DNA from: an uncultured Eggerthella sp.
GTDB lineage: Bacteria; Actinomycetota; Coriobacteriia; Coriobacteriales; Eggerthellaceae
NCBI GenBank assembly: GCA_900548955.1
Contig: URMQ01000094.1
Span: 1 to 6,483, forward strand
Direction: 5' to 3'
Length of the DNA stretch: 6,483 nucleotides
Part shown: in pieces, positions 1 to 5,412 of the stretch
Layout: each line of letters begins with the position of its first letter
Numbering within the stretch: position 1 is the stretch's first letter
Position numbers and translations under genes: made by a program
The notes under the pieces: model-generated
Databases searched by the model: none
What the model was told of the DNA's origin: nothing
What the model saw: the letters and a program-made list of their open reading frames with translations, nothing else

Positions 1-1
1 T

Positions 2-400
2 ACGATCAACACCACGCTGACCTCGTTCGTGCCTGTATTTGGCATGCTACTGTTCGGCGGCGAAACGCTGAAGGACTTCGCATTTGCTATGGCGGTTGGT
101 TTGATTGCTGGTTCGTATTCGTCTATTGCGGTAGCAACTCCGCTTTACGGTATGTGGAAGTCTCGCGAACCAAAGAATGCCAAGTTGATAAAGAAATACG
201 GCTCCGATGTCCAGTTGTTCACTTTTGCTTCTACGCTGCCATCTGCTTCTAACGAAGAAGCAAAAGCTGCAGTAGCGGCAGGGGAAGCTGCGGCAAACAA
301 GGAAACGGTAGCGGCAAACGAAGCTGTAAAATCAGCTTCGAAAGCATCAAATAGCTCAGCAGGTAATTCTGCTTCTCATAACCGCAAAAGGAGGAAGTAA
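2..400 (+). CDS. secF: Protein translocase subunit SecF, C-terminal part (5' end outside window)
   Basis: SecF works with SecD in the cytoplasmic membrane, using the proton motive force to help the SecYEG channel move proteins outward. Only the last 132 codons are visible; the frame is open to the left edge. The stretch INTTLTSFVPVFGMLLFGG followed by a hydrophobic segment DFAFAMAVGLIAGSYSSIAV matches the conserved end of the SecF transmembrane domain (late TM helices with the Gly-rich GLIAGSYSSI motif). After the last helix comes a hydrophilic cytoplasmic tail of about 80 residues, rich in Ala, Ser, Glu and Lys, ending in a basic RKRRK-like cluster; such tails vary within the family. The GTG at 29 is internal, because the conserved motif begins upstream of it. 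The stop codon overlaps the next ATG by one base, so the two genes are probably co-transcribed and translationally coupled. Confidence 0.9.
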   Translation, partial: TINTTLTSFVPVFGMLLFGGETLKDFAFAMAVGLIAGSYSSIAVATPLYGMWKSREPKNAKLIKKYGSDVQLFTFASTLPSASNEEAKAAVAAGEAAANKETVAANEAVKSASKASNSSAGNSASHNRKRRK

Positions 401-720
401 TGAGAGAAGGTAGCGCACCAAATTTTGCACCACCAGTAGAAGAAGGAACAGTATTTACGTTCCAGGATGAGTCGGGCGATACGGTAGATCTAGAATTTTT
501 AGGTTTGATTATTCACCAGGATCGTCGCTATGGCTTCTTCTATAACGTGGGAGAAGGTTCTGAAGTAGGCGGATCGGGTGAAGTTACCGTTTTGGAAGTA
601 ACTGAACTTGATGAAGATGGTCAACCTGCTGGTTTTGAGCTAGTGCTCGACGACGCAATTGCTGCAGAAGTATATGATGACTTCAAGCATGCAACGAAGG
701 ATTTGTACGACTTCGAGTAA
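400..720 (+). CDS. DUF1292 family protein (YrzB-like), function unknown
   Basis: A small acidic soluble protein of 106 residues. The pattern TFQDESGDTVDLEFLGLI, then an aromatic core (YGFFYNV), then VTVLEVTELDEDG and a closing FELVLDDAIAAEVYDDF fits the DUF1292 family. Those are short proteins of unknown role, common in Firmicutes and related Gram-positives, often near genes for RNA or translation factors. There is no signal peptide or membrane segment. The ATG overlaps the secF stop (TAATG) and has a good ribosome site, AAGGAGG at 388-394, five bases upstream, so this start is secure. Compared with the usual family members of about 80-100 residues it is full length, with a short Pro-rich N-terminal addition. 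I infer an operon with secF from the overlap only; a functional link is not shown. Confidence 0.8.
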   Translation: MREGSAPNFAPPVEEGTVFTFQDESGDTVDLEFLGLIIHQDRRYGFFYNVGEGSEVGGSGEVTVLEVTELDEDGQPAGFELVLDDAIAAEVYDDFKHATKDLYDFE

Positions 721-736
721 GCCGTGCAGTGTTAAA

Positions 737-779
737 GATTGAAATCATGAAAAAATTTCAATCAAGGCCGTTGTTTTTT
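737..779 (+). terminator. Inverted repeat with distal T-run after the DUF1292 gene (possible terminator)
   Basis: A perfect 9-bp inverted repeat, GATTGAAAT (737-745) and ATTTCAATC (755-763), encloses a 9-nt loop, 16 bases after the stop codon. A six-T run (774-779) follows, but 10 bases after the stem, and the stem is AT-rich. It may be a weak terminator or a 3'-end processing or stability hairpin for the secF operon. The clear terminator at 918-950 could be the real transcript end. Confidence 0.4.
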
Positions 780-849
780 ATTGCTCGAAGTGGAAGCAGT
801 TAGCAAGCCAAGTGGACAAACAAACTGAACCGCTGAACACTTCCGCTAC

Positions 850-877
850 CTGCGATATGCACATAAGCACCTATAAT
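850..877 (+). promoter_or_regulatory. Candidate sigma-A type promoter (-10 TATAAT)
   Basis: A perfect -10 hexamer TATAAT lies at 872-877 in a non-coding stretch. The best -35 at about the right distance is CTGCGA (850-855, 16-bp spacer), matching the consensus at only three of six positions. The predicted transcript start, near 884, falls exactly at the beginning of two consecutive hairpins ending in an intrinsic terminator, which makes the -10 box more credible than sequence alone would. Confidence 0.4.
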
Positions 878-883
878 AGTTTT

Positions 884-950
884 GCGTGCCACGAATATAA
901 GGCACGTTTTCGACAAGGTCCTTGTTCCTTTTTGGAACAGGGACTTTTTT
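884..950 (+). ncRNA. Candidate short non-coding RNA of about 67 nt
   Basis: Between the TATAAT box (872-877) and a strong terminator lies a compact transcript candidate. It holds hairpin 1, CGTGCC (885-890) with GGCACG (901-906) around a 10-nt loop, followed by TTTT, then a short linker and the terminator hairpin 918-944 with its T-run. There is no open reading frame with a ribosome site inside. It could be an independent small RNA, or simply the end of a leader or of the upstream operon's 3' UTR. I do not recognise it as a known RNA family. Confidence 0.3.
918..950 (+). terminator. Strong intrinsic terminator
   Basis: GTCCTTGTTCC (918-928) pairs with GGAACAGGGAC (934-944) over 11 bp with one U-G wobble and a TTTTT loop, followed directly by six T (945-950). 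The stem can extend because AAG at 915-917 can pair into the T-run. This is a textbook Rho-independent terminator. It ends either the secF-DUF1292 transcript or the short RNA proposed at 884-950. Confidence 0.85.
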
Positions 951-976
951 ATTTCGCCACCTCGGATAATCCTGTT

Positions 977-1018
977 GTTTTAGACGAACCTTTCGTCGTC
1001 TTGAGTGAGCACTAAAAC
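977..1018 (+). repeat. Nested inverted repeat
   Basis: An outer 7-bp inverted repeat, GTTTTAG (977-983) and CTAAAAC (1012-1018), encloses alternative inner stems: GACGAA/TTCGTC (983-988 with 992-997, CCT loop) or AGACGA/TCGTCT (982-987 with 996-1001). No T-run follows, so it is not a terminator. It could be a leader-RNA structure or a protein site; no function can be assigned. Confidence 0.4.
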
Positions 1019-1034
1019 TACCGTTAAGTGGACA

Positions 1035-1097
1035 TTTTGTAACGTTGCTGAAAGCCTCAGCGCTTTTATGACACTTATTGTATTGAACGTTACGAAA
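1035..1097 (+). promoter_or_regulatory. Widely spaced 12-bp dyad upstream of the polysaccharide operon (candidate operator)
   Basis: GTAACGTT at 1039-1046 is perfectly inverted as AACGTTAC at 1086-1093. With flanks the arms are TTTTGTAACGTT (1035-1046) and AACGTTACGAAA (1086-1097), matching at 11 of 12 positions with 39 bases between. The right arm overlaps a possible -35 hexamer TTGAAC (1083-1088; TATTTC 17 bases further at 1106-1111). Two inverted sites about four helical turns apart suit a regulator that bridges by looping. No regulator gene is in the window to match it. Confidence 0.35.
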
Positions 1098-1115
1098 CGC
1101 TTTGATATTTCCAAT

Positions 1116-1143
1116 TTGCCGATACGCTATTGAACTGTATGTA
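1116..1143 (+). promoter_or_regulatory. Weak candidate promoter for the LCP-kinase operon
   Basis: TTGCCG (1116-1121) and TATGTA (1138-1143) are separated by 16 bp, 53 bases before the LCP start codon. Both boxes deviate from consensus. TTGAAC/TATTTC further upstream is an alternative. Some promoter is expected here because a strong terminator lies upstream at 918-950. Confidence 0.25.
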
Positions 1144-1196
1144 TAGGTTTACTTTGCCTTCTTGAAGGGGCAAAGGAAGGTTATTCTTTACGGTTT

Positions 1197-2465
1197 ATGG
1201 CTAAGCACGGCACACATAGCAATTCTCAAAATAATCCTACCAATACACCTCAACAACAAAATCGCCCATCAAATACCCCTCGAATGGGGCATTCCTCACA
1301 AAAGAGCTCTTTTTCGGCGGGTCACGCATCTTCATCATCTCGGGCTGGTCATGCTTCGCCCCATTCTTCATCCTTGATGGATTCAGATTTGGTGCGCGTA
1401 CGCAAAAAGCGCAAAAAGCATGGCAAAGCCAAAAAAGTACTTCTCATTGTTTTGGCGGTTATTGTAGTGCTGTGTGTTGCGGTTGGTGCCGCTGCGGCAC
1501 TCTATATGAATTCAATTTCTGATTCCATGAAAATGGACTCCGAGCAACAAAGCGAACTGGATACCGTATTAAGTGAAAGTACCGTGCAAGAGCCGTACTA
1601 CGTGCTGTTGTTAGGTTCGGATGCTCGCGCAAATGACACTGCGAGTCGTTCAGACACCATCATTTTGGCTCGCATTGATGCCAATGTAGGCAAAGCAACC
1701 CTTGTTTCTATTCCTCGTGACACCAAAGTAGAAATTGAAGGTCATGGCACGCAAAAAATTAATGCAGCGTATGCGTTCGGCGGTCCTGCGGGTGCAGTTG
1801 AAGCCGTAGAAAACATGTCGGGCGTTGAAATTTCCCACTATGCAGAAATCCACTTTGACGAACTGGAAAAAGCGGTAGACCAGCTTGGTGGCATTTGGGT
1901 AGATATTCCTGTATCTAACGATCAAACCGGCGCATCGAACAGTGGTGTGGAATTGAATGCAGGTATGCAACGCTTGAATGGTGAACAAGCACTTGCCTTT
2001 GCGCGCGAGCGTTATGGCTATAACGAAGGTGACTTCCAGCGTGCAGAAAACCAGCGCATTATCGTACAGGCAATTGCAGACACTATTTTGTCTTTGCCTC
2101 CAACCGAACTTCCCGGCGCAGTACAGTCGCTGGCGAATTGCATTTCTACCGACTATTCCTTAGATGAGCTTATTAGTTTGGCGCAAACCTTCCAGAGTGC
2201 TGAACATTATTACTTCTATTCTGCCATGGTTCCCTCTACTACCGAAACTATAGATGGCGTGTCATACACCATTACGCTTGAAGATGAATGGGCGGACATG
2301 ATGCAGATGGTAGATACTGGTCAGGATCCCAGCAAGGCAAATGTTCTTACTAAGGACACTCAGGCTGTTGGGTCTGGCGAAGGTTTCGGAACGGATACAG
2401 GGCCAGATTCTGGAACAAGTAGCGGAAGCTCCAACGCAAGTTCAGGAACCACTTCTGAAGGGTAA
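1197..2465 (+). CDS. LytR-CpsA-Psr (LCP) family cell-wall glycopolymer ligase
   Basis: LCP proteins act on the outer face of the membrane and transfer undecaprenyl-linked polymers (capsule, teichoic acid) onto peptidoglycan. This 422-residue protein has a cytoplasmic N-terminus of about 80 residues rich in Ser, His and Asn, with three GH(S/A)S-type repeats (31-55). A basic cluster at 69-80 follows, then one membrane helix (81-103), then the LCP domain (about 134-345). Family motifs are clear: LLGSDAR (138-144), RSDTIILARID (151-161) with the metal and pyrophosphate-binding Arg and Asp, SIPRDT (171-176), KINAAYAFGG (187-196), FARER (268-272) and the R-x4-R pattern QRAENQR (281-287). The end (390-422) is a Gly/Ser/Thr-rich linker. 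The ATG at 1197 is the only usual start before a stop at 1131, but the AAAGGAAGG site (1172-1180) sits 16 bases away, longer than normal. It is the first gene of the operon, 60 bases before the modulator gene. Confidence 0.92.
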   Translation: MAKHGTHSNSQNNPTNTPQQQNRPSNTPRMGHSSQKSSFSAGHASSSSRAGHASPHSSSLMDSDLVRVRKKRKKHGKAKKVLLIVLAVIVVLCVAVGAAAALYMNSISDSMKMDSEQQSELDTVLSESTVQEPYYVLLLGSDARANDTASRSDTIILARIDANVGKATLVSIPRDTKVEIEGHGTQKINAAYAFGGPAGAVEAVENMSGVEISHYAEIHFDELEKAVDQLGGIWVDIPVSNDQTGASNSGVELNAGMQRLNGEQALAFARERYGYNEGDFQRAENQRIIVQAIADTILSLPPTELPGAVQSLANCISTDYSLDELISLAQTFQSAEHYYFYSAMVPSTTETIDGVSYTITLEDEWADMMQMVDTGQDPSKANVLTKDTQAVGSGEGFGTDTGPDSGTSSGSSNASSGTTSEG

Positions 2466-2525
2466 TACAGAGCAATCTAAAAGAAGTCGAAGGAAAGACG
2501 CAAAAGGAAATAAGGAATTTGATTT

Positions 2526-3185
2526 ATGACCCTACTCGAGTTACTTCAAATAATTAAAAAGCACCTTAAGTTGTGTATTGCGTTACCTATTATTTTTGCT
2601 TTGGTAACAGCGGTATTTAGCTATGTGGCGCTGGCAAACACCTATACGGCAAGCGTGTCTATGTATGTGTTGGCAAATTCTTCGGAATCACAAAGTAATA
2701 CCACGCTTTCTACTGACCTTTCGGCATCCCAGATGCTTACCAACGACGTGTCGCAGCTTATTCAGAGCGAGCGTGTGTTGAATCAAACAGCGAATCAGCT
2801 TGGTATGACTGAACAAGAACTAGCAAGCTACGACGTTGAAGTAACTAGTTCCACCACCACGCGTCTTATCACTATTGAAGTAACGGGCGATACCCCCAAT
2901 TCTGCTGCCGCTATTGCAAACGGACTTGCAAATACCACCAATACGGTCGCCCAGGAGATTATGGATATCGAAGCGGTTAACGTGATCGATCAGGCGGCAA
3001 CGCCCGATTCACCTTCGGGTCCTCCACGCACCATGTATGTGGCGGTAGCGTTTTTGGCGGGCATTTTTGTTGCGGTAGCCATTGTGGTCATTATGGACAT
3101 GGTTAATACCCGCATTCGTAAACCTGAAGAAATTGAAGAGCTGTTGGATATTCCGGTAATTGGCAAAATTCCAACCATTAAATAA
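2526..3185 (+). CDS. cpsC: Wzz/YveK-type capsular polysaccharide modulator, membrane adaptor of the BY-kinase
   Basis: In Gram-positives this protein (CpsC/CapA/YwqC type) is the membrane activator of the separate tyrosine kinase and helps set polysaccharide chain length. It has 219 residues, the usual size. TM1 is at about 16-37. An extracellular Wzz-like region (38-168) contains TASVSMYVLANSS and a predicted helical stretch. The Pro-rich signature (TPDSPSGPPR, 159-168) lies just before TM2 (170-191). The short cytoplasmic end, KPEEIEELLDIPVIGKIP (199-216), is the family's typical kinase-contacting tail. The ATG has AAGGA at 2512-2516, nine bases upstream. The kinase gene follows 15 bases later, matching the two-protein kinase arrangement known from Firmicutes. 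The symbol is a family name and not a proven orthologue. Confidence 0.88.
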   Translation: MTLLELLQIIKKHLKLCIALPIIFALVTAVFSYVALANTYTASVSMYVLANSSESQSNTTLSTDLSASQMLTNDVSQLIQSERVLNQTANQLGMTEQELASYDVEVTSSTTTRLITIEVTGDTPNSAAAIANGLANTTNTVAQEIMDIEAVNVIDQAATPDSPSGPPRTMYVAVAFLAGIFVAVAIVVIMDMVNTRIRKPEEIEELLDIPVIGKIPTIK

Positions 3186-3186
3186 G

Positions 3187-3195
3187 AGGAGGTGA
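3187..3195 (+). promoter_or_regulatory. Ribosome binding site that fixes the kinase start
   Basis: AGGAGGTGA at 3187-3195 is close to a perfect anti-16S complement and ends five bases before ATG 3201. The in-frame GTG at 3192 lies inside this site, so it cannot be the start. The site begins one base after the modulator's stop codon. Confidence 0.85.
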
Positions 3196-3200
3196 CGCAG

Positions 3201-4256
3201 ATGGCTAAAAAGAAAAAAGCAGCATCTAATACTTTAGAGATTCAAAACGCCACTAAAACCATGCTGGCAAATATTCGCTTTGCGTCAGTGGATAATCCTA
3301 TGCAAAGCATTGTGCTTACAAGCGCGGTTCCCAATGAGGGCAAAACTACTACAACAATTGAGCTAGCAAAATCTATTGCTAGTGCAGGTAATAGCGTGCT
3401 GTTGGTAGAAGCAGATATGCGTCGCCGAAGCGCAGCTTCTATGTTGGGAGTACATGCTACTCACGGTGCGTATGCGGTAATGTCGCATGCATTAACGCTT
3501 CGTGAAGCAGTGGTGGCAACAGGTATTCCGAACTTTTACTTTTTAGATACTGAGCCTAATATCCCCAACCCTGCTGACCTGCTTTCTTCTCGCGCATATG
3601 CCAAATTGGTAGACGATGCCTGCAATTCTTACGATTATGTTTTGTTCGACACGCCACCGGTGGGTACGTTTGTTGATGCAGCTATTTTGTCTCGTTTGGT
3701 GGATGGTGTCATTTTGGTTGTCAAAATTGGTGGTGCAAAACGCGATGAAATATTGACGGCTTATGACCAGCTTCAGAAAGCAGAAGCTCACATTATTGGT
3801 GCTTGCGCAACCTTCTGCGAGGGTACGGGTTCTGAGTATTACTACGCGTATTACAACAAGGACAATCAGAGGGTAAACCCTGAAAAGGAAGCACGTCGTG
3901 CCCAGAAAAAGGGAGAGTCTGGCAGCGCAGTTGTTCCTGCTGCTCCCGCTATCCCGCGTGGCACGAGACGACAGGCGGGTCAGCCTGGGCAACATCAATC
4001 AGCTCATGCACAAAACCAACCTAGTCAGCAGCGCGTAAATCAGGCGCCGCAAGCAGGAAGGGCTCAACGTGCCGCGCAGCAGGCTCAGCAAACACAACAG
4101 GCACACACTTCGCAAGCGCAGGGTCCTAATCAGCCAACGGTAAACCCAGTTTCTAATAGTCAATCTTGGAAGAAGTCTGCAGTGGCGGCAGGCGTACAGC
4201 AAGCACGTCGCTCCAATACGCCGCGTATCGACCGTTCCCAGGGAAAGCGTCACTAA
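3201..4256 (+). CDS. cpsD: CpsD/CapB-family tyrosine-protein kinase (BY-kinase) with long C-terminal tail
   Basis: BY-kinases are cytoplasmic P-loop ATPases that autophosphorylate on a tyrosine cluster when bound to their membrane modulator. Phosphorylation controls surface polysaccharide assembly. The 351-residue protein shows Walker A (SAVPNEGKTTT, 41-51), Walker A' (VLLVEADMRR, 66-75, Asp72) and Walker B (YVLFDTPP, 146-153). The tyrosine cluster SEYYYAYY (211-218) normally sits at the very C-terminus. Here a further 130 or so residues follow (about 222-351). They are rich in Gln, Ala, Pro, Ser and Arg, poor in acidic residues and probably disordered. Usual members have about 225-250 residues, so the tail is a real oddity. 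The start at 3201 follows an excellent ribosome site. The phosphatase gene begins three bases after the stop, so coupling is likely. Confidence 0.9.
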   Translation: MAKKKKAASNTLEIQNATKTMLANIRFASVDNPMQSIVLTSAVPNEGKTTTTIELAKSIASAGNSVLLVEADMRRRSAASMLGVHATHGAYAVMSHALTLREAVVATGIPNFYFLDTEPNIPNPADLLSSRAYAKLVDDACNSYDYVLFDTPPVGTFVDAAILSRLVDGVILVVKIGGAKRDEILTAYDQLQKAEAHIIGACATFCEGTGSEYYYAYYNKDNQRVNPEKEARRAQKKGESGSAVVPAAPAIPRGTRRQAGQPGQHQSAHAQNQPSQQRVNQAPQAGRAQRAAQQAQQTQQAHTSQAQGPNQPTVNPVSNSQSWKKSAVAAGVQQARRSNTPRIDRSQGKRH

Positions 4257-4259
4257 ATT

Positions 4260-4913
4260 ATGCGTGATGTGCACTGTCACATATTACCTGGGGTTGATGA
4301 CGGATCGGGTTCCATGGAGGAATCCCTAGAGATGATCGAAGCCGCAATGCGTGCGGGGGTTACTTCTTTAGTTTGTACGCCCCATTGCCGCGATCCCTGG
4401 TTTGATTACGACGCAATGTGGGATGCGTTTAACGCGTTGCAGGCAGAGGTGTCCAAAATTCGCATGGCTCCCAAAATGACCATGGGCTTTGAAGTTAACT
4501 ACAAAAAGCTTATGGAGCTAGGGATGGATTGGGCTGACTATTTGGGTTTTGAGACGGGCGAATTTTTACTAGAGCTTCCTACACGCAGTTTGCCATCCGA
4601 TTGGGAGCGTATGGTATTTCAGCTGCAAGGCAAAGGCTACACCGTCATTATTGCACATCCAGAGCGCTATAAACCGGTGCAGGAGAATTTAGATATTGTT
4701 CGCCAGTTTATTGGAGCTGGTTGCAAGATACAGGTTTCTGCGGACTTTATGGGAGAAGGATCGTTTAGTCCTATAAAGAAAACTGCGAAAAAGTTATTTG
4801 AGGAGGATTTAGTTAACTTTATTGCTAGTGATGCTCATGGGCCGTTGGCTTACGAGCTTTTATGGCGTGTGCGTAAGGAATTTTTTGCCAAAGGAGCACA
4901 CGCTCGGATGTAG
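4260..4913 (+). CDS. cpsB: CpsB/CapC-family PHP-domain tyrosine phosphatase, short C-terminus
   Basis: This metal-dependent PHP-fold phosphatase removes phosphate from the kinase's tyrosine cluster, closing the cycle. Metal-binding motifs are present: HCHILPGVDDG with His5, His7 and Asp13/14; CTPH (His42); GFEVN (Glu78); IAHPERY (His133); and ASDAH (Asp191, His193). The N-terminal MRDVHCHILPGVDDG supports the ATG at 4260; a weak site AGGGAAAG lies 12 bases upstream. The protein has 217 residues against roughly 240-260 in the family, and only 24 residues follow the SDAH motif where about 45 are usual. It ends in two tandem stops (TAG, then TGA in the same frame). A neighbouring frame carries a family-like ending (see 4907-4969), so a one-base deletion, sequencing error or natural shortening are all possible. 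All metal ligands are kept, so it may still be active. Confidence 0.88.
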   Translation: MRDVHCHILPGVDDGSGSMEESLEMIEAAMRAGVTSLVCTPHCRDPWFDYDAMWDAFNALQAEVSKIRMAPKMTMGFEVNYKKLMELGMDWADYLGFETGEFLLELPTRSLPSDWERMVFQLQGKGYTVIIAHPERYKPVQENLDIVRQFIGAGCKIQVSADFMGEGSFSPIKKTAKKLFEEDLVNFIASDAHGPLAYELLWRVRKEFFAKGAHARM

Positions 4914-4969
4914 TGAAGGTTTTGCTGCGGGCTATTGTTTTAGCTGCTGGAGTCGGCTTTCTCGGTTGA
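4907..4969 (+). other. Out-of-frame possible C-terminal continuation of the phosphatase
   Basis: Reading in the -1 frame from 4907 gives DVVKVLLRAIVLAAGVGFLG and then TGA (4967-4969). Joined after Arg216, this would make a 236-residue protein whose end loosely resembles the family's closing 'xxNPRAILxG' pattern (here LLRAIVLAAG). A run of six T at 4881-4886, just upstream, is a natural place for a one-base slip. The resemblance is short, and the Asn-Pro is not conserved, so this is suggestive only. There is no well-placed ribosome site for a separate gene. Confidence 0.3.
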
Positions 4970-4982
4970 ACGCGTTCAATTG
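4963..4982 (+). repeat. 14-bp perfect palindrome within a short hairpin
   Basis: TTGAACGCGTTCAA (4966-4979) is perfectly self-complementary. With flanking C-G and two G-U pairs it can form an 8-bp stem with a CGCG loop (4963-4982), about 50 bases after the phosphatase stop. A short TTGTT overlaps its end, so it might weakly terminate the operon or serve as a protein site. Its TTGAACGCG resembles the TTGAATGCG of the two downstream hairpin modules. Confidence 0.4.
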
Positions 4983-5074
4983 TTACAAAACAAATAGGGC
5001 AATTTAACAGGCAAAACAGCAATTCTGCAGGGCGGGTACGTTTGATACCGAAAAGGCATCGTTTGTTCCGAAAG

Positions 5075-5119
5075 TGTTTATTTAGGCAGGCTAAACAGCT
5101 TAAATAAACAACGTTGTTT
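5075..5119 (+). repeat. 10-bp inverted repeat overlapping a 14-bp palindrome
   Basis: TGTTTATTTA (5075-5084) is perfectly inverted as TAAATAAACA (5101-5110) with a 16-nt loop. The right arm overlaps a second perfect palindrome, AAACAACGTTGTTT (5106-5119). The two RNA structures share 5106-5110, so they cannot form at the same time. As DNA, the palindrome could bind a dimeric regulator. The role is unknown. Confidence 0.45.
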
Positions 5120-5171
5120 TGAGGAAACCGTTTGAACATGGGTCATAGCTTTTAAGCTTTGGGGCATGAGA

Positions 5172-5209
5172 GCTTGAATGCGTATGACTCATATTCAAGC
5201 CGTTTTGTT
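5172..5209 (+). terminator. Terminator-like hairpin, module copy 1
   Basis: GCTTGAAT (5172-5179) pairs with ATTCAAGC (5193-5200) over 8 bp, with an alternative upper stem TATG/CATA around an ACT loop. It is followed by CCGTTTTGTT (5200-5209), a broken T-run. The form is that of a modest intrinsic terminator. It shares TTGAATGCG at the left and CGTTTTGTTA at the right with copy 2 at 5298-5336. Confidence 0.45.
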
Positions 5210-5306
5210 AAGGATCAGGCTTGCTGGGGTGGGCATGGAAGTAGTTTGTTGGCGTGACTTACACCTACTGCTTCAAGGTCACCCAGGGCACATATCTTTG
5301 AATGCG

Positions 5307-5335
5307 CAAAATCGTCGCTGAGCGCGCGTTTTGTT
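5307..5335 (+). terminator. Terminator-like hairpin, module copy 2
   Basis: CAAAA (5307-5311) pairs with TTTTG (5329-5333), and inside it a GC-rich top: CG (5313-5314) with CG (5325-5326), and CGC (5316-5318) with GCG (5322-5324) around TGA. An A-run on the left and T-run on the right is the shape of a bidirectional intrinsic terminator, although single-base bulges weaken it. Flanks TTGAATGCG (5298-5306) and CGTTTTGTTA (5327-5336) repeat those of copy 1. Confidence 0.45.
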
Positions 5336-5412
5336 AGCAGCTAAGAGTTTGAATGAAACGTTTTAATTAACGGGATTTATTCCGTGTGGCGAAGCTTTAC
5401 CTGAATGTATCC

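Noticed and set aside
29..31. GTG as the start of a small 123-residue protein
   Set aside because: The frame is open to the window edge and the conserved SecF motif begins before it, so it is an internal Val codon.
812..1015. 67-residue open frame on + strand in the first intergenic region
   Set aside because: It runs straight through a strong intrinsic terminator, has no ribosome site for its GTG, and its composition is not protein-like.
3192..3200. GTG start three codons upstream for the kinase
   Set aside because: It lies within the ribosome binding sequence of ATG 3201.
3543..4280. Two long - strand frames opposite the kinase gene
   Set aside because: Shadows produced by the kinase's codon bias and low-complexity tail; the + strand frame has Walker motifs and an excellent ribosome site.
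4913..4969. Independent 18-residue hydrophobic mini-protein from GTG 4913
   Set aside because: The AAAGGAG site at 4890-4896 is too distant (16 bases) and the peptide is very short; it is better explained as an out-of-frame tail of the phosphatase or as chance.
4825..5139. 104-residue open frame on - strand across the phosphatase end
   Set aside because: About 90 bases lie antisense to conserved phosphatase codons and the rest covers palindromes. It is rich in Cys, Arg and Lys without domain features, and there is no ribosome site worth noting.
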